Of a stretch of 64,000 nt of DNA, positions 50,640 to 62,600 are shown piece after piece; position 1 is the first letter of the stretch; every line of letters starts with the position of its first letter. Origin of the DNA: Symsagittifera roscoffensis. Taxonomy: Eukaryota; Xenacoelomorpha; Acoela; Convolutidae. The DNA lies in assembly GCF_963678635.1 (NCBI RefSeq), contig NC_087070.1:13426539-13490538 (forward strand), read 5' to 3'. The translations under genes and the position numbers were made by a program. The notes below the pieces were generated by a model, which was not told the origin of the DNA, did no database searches, and was given only the letters and a program-made list of their open reading frames with translations.

Positions 50640-53600
50640 TAAATCTGACTCCACAAAATAAAATATACTGAATCTTCTTTCTAAAAATCTTCATTATTGG
50701 TTGTCAATAATATTTTTCTGCTGGCTGTTTAGCAATGGTGGTGCCTATTGTGGGCTCGGATGGGAACCCCTTCCGGATAGCCCTGCCCCCCTCCGCCCCC
50801 CAAGTGGCCTCGCCTGGCTTTGTGTGGAAGGAGGGGGCCACTGCCGAGGTCATATTCAGACTCACCACTATCGGTGAGTTACTATGGTTTATTTTGGAGT
50901 TTTGAGTTAATTTTATCCAGATGTGCTGATTTGGCTCAAAACCTGCTGAGAAATCTCTCATTTATGTTTTTTATGCAGGTTGGAAGACGTGCTGCTTGAC
51001 TTTCTGCGAGGGATGCACAACTACTCTGGGCTTCGTGCAGTCCTTCTACGACACAGACGATGCCAACGACGAGGTAATCGTCCAAAAACACCTTTGCTCT
51101 CTGTCAATCCTACTAAATATGTATCACAAGGGAAGATCCCTTTAATACCCCATGGAACCAAATTAAGAAGATCCACCCTTATAAAGGACTAATTCAACGG
51201 TTAAGAATATTCGAATATTGTTCCTAGCTACAAATTTCCCCTTTTTGCAATAAGAAAGGAGGGAATAGTTGAAGAGATGCCATTTTTAAATTTTAAAGTG
51301 AAGTCTGTAAAAAGTTGAGAATATCGGCTGTTTAACTCTCGTTTATGCAATTTTTCCTCGTATCTTTTGAATTGGTGAAAGAGTTGCCTGATGTCTGGTT
51401 CTAGAGTGCGGACGATGTGGTTAGGAGAGGGTGGCTTCAGAATGGCTACCACAGATGCAGCAACCAGTCGGACCCAGAGAACCCTTGGAGGAATCCAGAA
51501 GCGTTAGTACATCAATTGCCACATCACACCTCCAATTATATATGCTAACTGCAATCAAACCCTTCCCTTCACTCTTTCTCTCGCTAGTTTTGTTTTTACT
51601 AGCCGAAAGATTCCCCAAATCACTCAAACAGCTCCACCCTGTTTTACCTTAAAAATTTTTAACTATTGCTTACCATAAATATATGACAGTCAAATTATTG
51701 AGCGGAGATGTCCATTTCATTTTTCAAACAACTTTATTTTAGCCCACTTTGCCTTTTTGACCAAAAAAAAACATCACATTGATTGAAATAAAACAATTAA
51801 TATATAATATCATTTTCAAGTCTGAAAACTGTTTTTTGCTACTTTTCTTTGCTCGCAAATGTTTCTGAATAAATATCAAATTGATGCAAGATAAGTGACG
51901 TGTAAGATTTTGAAATTTAATATTTTTTCTTTAAATCTATTATTTTCTTTTCTGGATAAATGGTACATAGGTAATCAATCAAGTCCATATAAGACAGTAC
52001 TCGATAGAAAGTTCTCAGCGGCGCTTCAACAGGTTGATTAAGCTTCTGCTCTTCCTCAAGTTGGTGTTCTATCAAAGATAAGTTCTCTATATTGTTGGAT
52101 TATTGCACTACTTAAAACATATTTATTATTATTATTATTTCCTCAGTTTATAAAGAAAAAAAAACTGTAGCTTCTATAAAGTTGCTCAATCCAGTGATTT
52201 AATTGAACTTTCTAACATTAATGTTATAACAGGTCCAGTTACTTGGACATGTACCCGCGACAAGACTCCATTCTGGGCATAGACTGGGACGGGTGGGAGG
52301 GGGAGGCGGAAGACTCCCAGTCGAAACTGCCCTCGCACGTGATCAAAGAGAACAAGGTGGAGATCAAGCCCTTCTTCGGCACCAAACATGAATCATACTC
52401 CATCCACTACTTCTGCTGGAACCCCATTGGATCGGTGAGTCACTCTTGAACTTGTCACAGTTCACATCTAATTCTGTTCCTTTCTTTGAATTATGATAGC
52501 TACCATTCAACTCATTATGACAGTACTGCTGTTCACACCCCCTTGTTTATTTATGTGTCTGCAGGTGTCGGCCGTGTATGAGTTTGCACGTAAGGAGCCC
52601 ATCACCTGTTCCTTCCCCTCTATCAGCATAGACTACAGGGGTGCAGATGTGTTCCAGCCACGCCTCATGTACAGGAAAGACAGGAACTTCGTAAGTTCAA
52701 TCACGTCATTTTCTTAAAATGTCACGTCCGACTTTTCGAATAACGTTAAACATTTTCACCTCATCGCCACCCGAAGAGTCCCCGTTCAAGTACCATTTAA
52801 CGACAGCCATTTTAAGCCGACCACCTTTAAAATGTTTTCTGGAAGCGCCTTGGCGCCAATCTGTAATGAATTTCAGGGGTAGCGGGCGCCAAAAAAACTT
52901 AATTGTTTGGTCAAAACTCCCCAAAAACGTCGTTCGTTATCGGCCCGTTTTTTAAATTTATCATGGGTCTGCTGTATAAGTGCTTTGAGAGAGTTTAGAA
53001 AATCAATTTGTTGGGCCCACAAAAAATGGCAAAGTTTTCGAAAATCTGCGAAACCCTTTCCTATGTTAGAAATTATAAAACAGTCTGTTATCCGATTTTT
53101 TATTTATTTTCAAGAAACTATGCCGATTATAAACACGCAAAAGTTTTGGTTTTTTTAATATTGAGTTAGTATTGGGAAAATACGACTTTACAGTTAGTTT
53201 GATCGGAATAAGTTAAGTGATTTAATCACATTGAAGCTCTCATATTCGTGACTATCATAGGGGGCAGTATGCTTTTTTAAGCCGTGAAAGTTTACTTTAC
53301 TCCACTGAACTGAAGTTTATATTAGATTTTTATTCGCTACGAAAAACCATAGTATTTAAAAAAAAATTTAAATCATTTTTTGAAAAAAAACTTATTTCCA
53401 AGATTCAAATGAGATTGCTATTCTGGTGTTTTGCAACTGTTCTTTATTTTTTCAATCCACTAATTTTCCTGACATAAACTTTGCAACTTAATACCACGTG
53501 TTAATTTTAATAGTGACTGGTGTTTCGTTTCTCTACGCGTCAGCAGCCAATTTGTTACCCGCACTCAGTAAAAAGAGAAAATAATCGATTATATTATAAT

Positions 53601-56600
53601 TATATTCGTACTTTTAGCAAATTTATAATGAATTATAAGTGCCAATTTTAGATGGTTGAACAATTTAGAATCCATTATAATGATCAAATTTTATTAAATT
53701 TTAATCAGTTATAATTGATTATGATTTCTCCGAAAATCCCATATTTTCTCTTATATCTATTATAATAAATTATAACCCTTTTTCTATCAAAATATCATCT
53801 GACAATGATAGTTTAGCTATTCTGCATGAAAACACAGTAAAAACTAAATTTATTTTAAATTTAAGCTATAAGTAGGGGCGGATCTAGGATTTTCTCGAGG
53901 GGGGCGGATTTTCAAAAAAATTTCGAAAATTGTGTCTTTTTTTTCAGGCTGACTAGATTGCTTCCAAGTGCTTCCAAGGCAGTAAAAGGACCCTGTTTTG
54001 GTCAGATTTTCTGCCTTGGAAGCACTTGGAATCAGTCTAGTCCAGAAATTTTGCCTAACAAAAAAAGTTAGGCAAAATTTTGAAAAAAAAACGGGCCAAA
54101 AAAGCATTTTTATGCACTTTTTGGAAACTTTGACCAAAAAAATCTCACCCACCCTTAAAATTAATATATATTGGCTCCGAAGTTTCCGTTAGCAAAATTT
54201 TAGGTTTAGTAAGCCAAAAATTGATATCTCAAAATTGTGGGGTGACCTGAAGATAGTGGGGGGATCTCAAAATAGTGGGGGGGGGGGGGGGTAATGGTAG
54301 GATTACCTTTTGGGTCGGCAGACAAAGGGGTTCGAATGCCTGAGGGGGAAGGGGGAGTCCCCAGGCGCTCCCTAAATCCAATGGCCTCTCGAGGTCTGTT
54401 GATCAATTCACGTGTTCCCCTTCCCTTAAACACTTCACAGCAACTTTCACCATACTTTTTTCTCATCGCTCACCCTCACTTACATTTACCGTAAACGCGG
54501 GCCCCCTACACCCCACCCCAACGCACACACCTTTGACAACCCCCCCACCCCACCTTACCGATCTGTAACCCTCCACACTTTAAGGGGGTGTCAATTGGGG
54601 TGGGGAGGTGTGTGTGGGGGACATGGTCGGCGAGAGGAGTAAGCGGGGGTAGGTGGAGGATTCGGTGGGGGTGAGGATAGGTAAGTTGGCGTAGGTGTGG
54701 GATAGTGAGTGAGGGTAGGTGGGGTGGCGTTGGTGGGATGGGAATAGGTGTGCGGATAATGATGGGTGATAATTTTTGAGTAATAAAAGTGAAAAAGTTG
54801 GGTTTAAAGTATGAAAGATATGATTTAACTAAATGTTAGTAGGTTCAGAAAGGGAGTTGGCTGTGAGTAATGCAGTAAAGCTCCAAATTTTGCCAAAAAA
54901 TGGAAAAAGTTTTAGAGAATATAATCCATTATTTTCCATAACAATGAATTTTAAGTGAATTGTAATCGATTTGAATTCTCTTAAAATAAAGTTTAAAAAA
55001 TTATAATGGATTTCCGGGTCTCAAGAGGAGTTATAATCGATTACAATGGCAACCTTTCTGACCATGAAAATCGATTATTATCCATGGAACTTTGTTTTAA
55101 TCCATGAAACCACTGGCTTCGTTTTTTTCGGATGCAAAAATTCATGTACTCATCAACCCGCATCCAGTTTCTATATTATATTACGATTTTGGTACCAGTC
55201 TTAACAAAATTGAGAAACAATCGATTTAATCAACTAATAATTGATTATAATTTTTTAAAAAATCAAATTATAGTTAATTAGAATCCAGTATAGTCTATTA
55301 TTTTATACAACTGTAATTGATTATAATTGTATAGAAAAATAGTTTATAATGGATATTTTTCTATACAATGGACCAACAAATGGACCAATAAAAGGGACTA
55401 TAATCAATTATAATCGATTATAATGGATTTTTGTGCAAACCTAACGAATTGAAAATTTGAATAAAAGTAATGAATTATAATCAACTATAATTGATTATAG
55501 TTGATTATAATTCATTATTTTATTCAAATTTTCAATTCATTATTTTTGCTCAAAATTCCATTATAACCGATTATAATTTTTTATACTGCCTTTTGTTGGT
55601 CCATTTTGCCTTCGAAGTTGCATCTAAATTGCTTATATTTTATGCTTTTTGTAGATGTTGGTTCTTACTATGAAAAATGAAAAAAAAAAATCTTTTTTAA
55701 AAGTTTACCAATCAATTCAAATTCATAAGTTTTTTTCTTTTCTTCTACATTAGAAATATTTTGTGATGTATCTTTTGAGCTTTTTTAACCAACCAAAAAT
55801 TAGCAAATTGATTCAGTTTCATGATTGATTTGGAAGATTTATTTTTTATCTACCGCAGCAACCTTTCCACTAATATGAAAGGATCTCTACGAAATTTTTG
55901 TTTCGTGGTAAAGTTTTGTGTTCAGATGAACCAAAGTTTTCAAGAGATCTCTCTTTTAGAGATTTTTTTGACACAAAAATAATAACCCAAAAGATTTAAT
56001 TCGAATATAGTTTTGAATTGACAAATTTTTGAAAAAATAAGAGATTATAAACGATTACAATCGATTATAATTGATTCTAAGGGTTTTTCGTAAGAACTAT
56101 AATTAATTATAATCGATTATAAGAAACTATAATCTCTTGGAAAATATCACGATTATAATCAATTATAAATCTTTTGAACATCTAATTTTGGTAATTATAA
56201 TCAATTATAATTCTCAAAAATAATCCGTTATAATCGATTACCTACGCCTAAACTTGGATGCATGAACCTCAGATCGGGTCGAGTGAATTGCTAAATTGAG
56301 ACCCATTCAGTTGCTATTCAAGCTGCACTGTAAACTGTGAAAAAGTTTTCTGACTAATTGATCAGCAACCTTGATTACTTTGTAGTATGTGTTTTTGATT
56401 TTTTCTTTCGTTTGTTCAGCTGACTGGCAATGTCATTCTGAACTGTGACGAGACGAGAAGTAACGACAAGTGGTGGACGTGTCAGCCCTTCAGTGAGAGA
56501 GACGGCAAGCCCTCCGGGGACCCCTACGTGCCCGCCTTCTCCGGCAACACCACCTCAGAACTGGTCATCCACCCCAAGGGACTCTACTACGGGGTCCACA

Positions 56601-59600
56601 AGTGCACTCTCTATGTGAAGATGAGACTACCTTACTCCACGCCAAAGTATCAGAGCTCAGAGTTCACATACATTAAAATACGTGAGTGGAGTTTATTCGA
56701 ACTGGCAACTTTCGTGAATTGTTTTCTATCTACATAAATGGAATCAGTTTTTAGTGGTAAATGATTTTGTGATTTTGGCATAACTCTTATAGAAACTTTT
56801 GTGATGTCATAGAAAAATTAATCAGAACAAATAATCAGAACAATAAAATTAATCAGAACTCCAACTTGGGACTATCCTGAGTACCTGCTAGTAGCTAGCA
56901 GAAGCTAAAAAATCAAACAGAGCAAAAATTGAGTCCGAATCATTGATTTTTTTAGATGTAAAATAACCAAGAAAAACTAAATTTCAGATCTGAAATTAGA
57001 TCTGAAATAACCAATCCTTAAAGTATCCAAGCGTTATTTAAACATTTCACAACCTCTTTCAGATCTGAAATTTAGATCTGAAAAAGATTATTTCAGATCT
57101 GTTTCAATAATTTACTGGGTATACGTGTAGTAAGCAGCAGTTTTAGACCACTTATATAATTAGGTTTAATCTAATTTCGCAGAAATTCTCTAAACTAAGT
57201 TGAGACCATTAACTATGGTCCATTTACACGAGTAATTGAGCTCTTCGGAGAGCTTTTGTGTCTCTGATTTTGCATTTTTCTGGGCTAAGAGTTGTTGCTT
57301 CTCTCTCAAGCAACGATCTGTTATCTTTTGCTGCCGTATTTGTTTTCTGCAGTGCCCTATGACATTCTGGGCCAGATGTACTCTTCCATTTCGACCGTGG
57401 ACCTCGGCTACACACAGACACTGCGACTGGATCCGAACAAGTACTCTGTGGACCTGGACATAGATGTCGGGGTGAGTGTAGTCTCTCTGAAAAGGAGTCT
57501 TTTTGTCAGATTTCTCAACTATAATTCAGCTAGCTATTTTGGCTCTTTCCATTTTGGCTATTTTGTCTCTTTTCAACAACCCTGGTTCTTTTCAAAATAT
57601 ATAAAAATTACCTGACAATATGCCCAATGCCAGAGAATATCAATGTCAATTAAAAATTTTGTAATTATCAAGAATAAGTTCTCCTGCAGTTGAGTTTTTG
57701 AAATTTGTTTTTTTTTTCAACAAGAATCCGAATGACTAGTTGTTTGCTCGTAGGAGTTTGTCGACTTCAAATGGTACTCGCGCTGTGGCGCAGAATCCTA
57801 CCCGATAATCGATGACGAACTGAATGAAGCCTACCCCCCTCCCCTGCCCACTGGGAAGAATGCTGGATCGGCCGGAGGGGCGGAGGGATTGGGTCCTGGT
57901 CGCATAGCGGGTAACAAAGGCTATCTGGACGTGACTCCGGCTGCCTATGACGGAATGAGAAGCGGTAAAACTGTTTTAACTCCTCCCAAAAACATCTTGC
58001 AACCCTGTTTTGGTAAAATTATTCTTTTTTATTATTTTACTTAATGAACTAAGTTTCATTAGATACAATTACAAAATTGTTTGAAGCAAATTTTTTAGGA
58101 CCAAGGATACTGTATGGGTTTTACTGCCCATCAAGGGAAACCAGATAAATTGAAATCAAATACTTCACAGAAAATATTCCACAAGCTACTTTTTGTCACG
58201 CGAGTACGTTTCAAAAACGCTTTTTTGACTTTAGAAGAGAAAAAAATTGGCTTAAAAATTTTATTAAATCGAAGCTTATTTTTACTTTTGCTTATTTAAC
58301 TTTATAGAGCTGCTTTTTTGTCGTGTTCCCGCTTGTGTTTGCAAAGTGCAGCTGTGTCATAATTGTTGCTGGAGAAGTTTGTTCGAAAAATTTTCTTTTG
58401 AACCAGAAAAATTCTGATTTTGGACCGCAGTTATAAGTGAGGAAACATAAAAAATCATAAAGCAGTTTACAAAATATAAGGTGTCTGAAGTAACTTCGCT
58501 GAAAAAAAATATTGAGAGGCTAAATTATACTGTTAAAGTTTGCTATTTTATGGTACATTTATTCGTATGATGTATAGGAACTTTTAGGTTTTTCTTTTTT
58601 TGATATGCAAGCAAAATCAGTTACCAAAATATTAATATTATATAGAAGGATAAGCCATGCGTCTTTTACTCAAGACATGAAAATACAGTTTTGTTTCATT
58701 AGAATTACGCTCGATTTTTTTTAGCGCCGTCTTGGGAATAAAAAACTTCAAAAAATCAAAAAAAAAATCAATTATTAGGAAAAAATGTAATTTTTGAGCC
58801 AGTTTTAAAAAAAAACGTCAACCGATACGCCTGTTTAACCAAAAATGTCAAATCTGCCTAATTTTTATATTTCAAGTGTTTTATAATCGGGAATTAGACT
58901 TTTTTACCGTAAGCGTTTTTTACTCAAAGAAAATTGTGAAGTTGCTTAATTAGTTAAATTTTGCAACTTCGAGACTACTTCACACCTTCACACTAGGCCT
59001 TAAGGTAACGTGGTTTTTTTGGGAATGAAAAACTTCAAAAATTTAAAAAATGACTCTAAAAAGTAGAAAAAAATATTGTTTATTTTGTCTTGTTTTTTTA
59101 TAAGTAGTCTTAAGAAAAAAAAGCTTAATTACAATAGACTTTTTTAGTATGAACATCGTAAATGCCATTTAAAAAATTTTTTTTTAAATAATCTTTATTT
59201 TGCAGTTTTTTAAGTATACGATCGTACCATTCTGTCCTACTTGCACAGCAACCGGTTATCCTCATTTTTTAACATCAGTTTGAAATGCAAGATATTTGAA
59301 AAAGTTTGACAAAGCACCAATTCATTAAAAATTGGGAAGGGTTCCCACTGTGACAAATATGGATAAACATTGAATATCTATAAAATAAAACATACATATT
59401 GCAGATCTATTGTAATTTTATAAAATATAAATTTGATTTTGATATTCCAAAAATCGATTTTATTGCATATTGTTTTGCAAAAATTTTAAACTATAAATTT
59501 TGATTACATTATCAATACCATTTTTTTCTAAAATTTATTTTCTTAAGTCAATATTTGAGCATACGTTTTACAGATCGCATAAGACTATATACAGAGTTCA

Positions 59601-62600
59601 TATTATATATACAGATTATCTTCATTTACTTCTGATTATAAACATAGTAATTAAAGGCTAAATTTCAATTATATACAGATTTTATTCAGACTTAATCCAA
59701 TTTCTATGCAGATTAAAAACTGGTGTTCTCAACGTACTAGCCCATCAGATAATATGATTATATTGAAAAAAAAAGATAAAAATTTGGCTTTTCGGTTAAA
59801 ATTTTATGCTAATGTTTGATCGTAAAAAAATATTTGAAATCAGTAATGCAGCAATAACTAATTTTCATGTTAATTTTGCTAAGTTTTTTTTGATGTTTTT
59901 TTTTCACAAAACTGCATCAAAAAGATAATCTTATAATGGCATTTGAAGAAAACTTGCACGAAAGCAGTTTTCTTACTCCAGGAACCCTCAGATTGTCTTC
60001 TCAAGTGAGTTCAGCTCACTATAACGCCGAGAAATTTTATTCCTGTTTCAAATGTTTTGGTAAATTTGTGAAAAAGGATTGGTTCATTTGTGATTTGGAT
60101 GCTCGAAACTAAATTGTTACAAACTTCAGAGTTTTTAAACAATAAAAATAATCTTACATCTTTTTTGATATATTACATAGAAACTACCAACAGATTATCT
60201 ACAGAATATCTACAGTTTGTATATAGATATTTTAACAAAGATTATACACTGACTATTTTCAGATTTTCTACAGATTTCATTCAGGTTTTACAGAATAGAA
60301 AAATCAATTATTTTAGCAATCCAATCCTATTTTTTTGATGGAAGAAAATCGATTCTATTTGTATAGAATCGATTATCGTTTAAAAAATTGTTTTACAAAA
60401 ATCAATTCTATACTTGCGTCAATCTGTAGATTTTTTGTAGAGAATCGATTTTTATCCATTTTTTTTTCACTGCGGGTTGCTACCACTACTTCAATAAAGG
60501 CAAAATTTTTACAATTGGAAGTGCTTACAAATTTTGTTTGATTGGCGGAAAATTTATGATGGGCACGTACTTTTGTAATTTCAAAAATGTCGAGGGAATC
60601 TCCGTCATCAAAGTTCTATCATATATCAAATTCTGTACATTTAGTTGGCCCAGCAGCCATTTCGCAATGGTTTGATATGCGCATAAACCCTCTAAGATTA
60701 CCTGCAGTTTTTCTTCATTTAATGTCCCCTAGATATTTCGTTTCTTTATTTTGCTTTGCTGTGTTGTGTTGTGTATGTAGACATGACGTGTGAGTTGATG
60801 GCTGTGTTCCGCAAGACACAAGACCCCTTCGACAGAACAGCCACTGCCATCATCACAGTCAATATCAAAGAATACGTGGCACCCACAGTCGAAATAAGGC
60901 TAGTCTAGATGCCAGCAGGCAGCCCATCACTCTTATTTACAAACAACTTAACTCAAAAAAGGATAGATTTTATTGAGGGTAAAAATCTAATTAGAGTTGC
61001 CATGACTTGTACAGAATTGGTAGGTTCAAACTTTTTTTAGAAGACTTTGTTTTCATTTAACAGCATTTCAAAGCTTCGTTTAATCGGCTAACAGTCGTTT
61101 GCATAAATCAAGAGCGAGAGCCATGAAAATGTTGTGCATTCAAAAACTTGAAAGATCTCTACCGCTTTTTAAGAGAAGCAGATAAAGTTTTTTTTGAATA
61201 CCAGTTTCTACTTGTACAGAACTGGAAACGGAACTCCGGCCGAGCCGATGATCACAGCGGACAAACGGGCGGCGCAGAAGATCAACCCGATCGGCACCTT
61301 CCGGGCGATGAGTGAGTGCACTCTGGGAACGAACTGTGACCAAGTGTCGTTCGAGTGGTTCCTCGGGTGCGTCAAGCCAGACCTCCCTTCGCCCATAGAC
61401 TACAAAGACATGATGAACTACGAGAATGTGACCTTGAGCGATGACCCTGAAGTGCAATCAGTGGAGAAACTTCGTGTGAACAACAGACTGCGTAAGTTTA
61501 GTTGGTATAACTGTAGCTTAAACTTAAAAATCATTCTGAGCTTCGAATAAAAAACAATCAATAAATGATAAAATGAAACATGTTCTCCTGTTGAAAGGTC
61601 ATGCCTGTTAATTGGTAGAAACTCAAACTCAAGCAATACTGAATTTTCCCAGCATAGATTCCCAAATCTAAAATAGATCTCTATTTAAATGTCGCGGAAT
61701 GACTATATTCTGCATGCATAATAGACACATCTCCATACAATTATTGGAGTGGACAGAAATGTTGGGATGTTTCAGAGAACGTGGGTGTTCCGATGGGTCT
61801 TCTGCGATACCAGGTGGGCAACAAGTCCCTGGACTGTGTGCTGTCTCTTCACGTGTGCAACGACCGAACAGAGGAGCAGATCAGAAGTGGAGAGAACGCA
61901 TTCTGTGGCAAGTTCATTCTTTGCCTAAAAACATCAATTAGCTCAAAAAAGTTTGTCAATGTTCCTTTCTTTAAACTCGAGAAAACTTTGTATTCGCTTA
62001 AGATTTTAGATTTTTCTTCTTTTGTTTTCCACGCAAAATCTGGCACCACAATAAATCATCGGACTGGGTCGAGTGATATATCTTTTTAAACCATTTTAGT
62101 CGTGATTCGAATGACATTTAATTTCAAAAGTTTCAAAAACTTGTACCAGTGTCGAAAAAAATTGTTAAAAGTTTTGGGATTTAGTTCAATTTCAAGCCAG
62201 TAAAGCGAGCGAGCATAGGCTTATTACACAAGGATGAGCCCCGAAAATTTCAAAAAGTTGTCCCAGTCGAGAAAAACCAGTTCGATTTTTTTGAGTTTCA
62301 GTCTAATCCGACTGGAACTATCGAGGATTTTGAAGCTTCGCTTATGCGCTTCCTTGGCAAAAAAACCTTTAAAAAAATAGAAATTGCTATTTTCGTGAAA
62401 TTAAAAACAAATTATCATGTATTTTTTGTCATTACATCTTGAACACTATTTAAATGAAAACAACATCAAAAAGAAAGAATTTCAGAAAGTTTTCTAAAGA
62501 AAAAGGAACGAAATACTTTTAATAAAGTTTCGGTTCTTAAGGATCTCCAAATGCGCGGTAAGTTTCTTAAAATTCGACTGGAGTTGAAATGTTTGGTTGT

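Larger units (their letters stand above)
52691..56419. other. Intron 19, 3.7 kb, repeat-rich
   Basis: Contains two hAT-MITE-related copies (52800-53065 and 53874-54384), a C-rich/G-rich low-complexity pair (54500-54770) and long tracts of TAATCGATTA-type palindromes (53580-53780, 54900-55590, 56040-56240). No exon seen. Confidence 0.7.
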
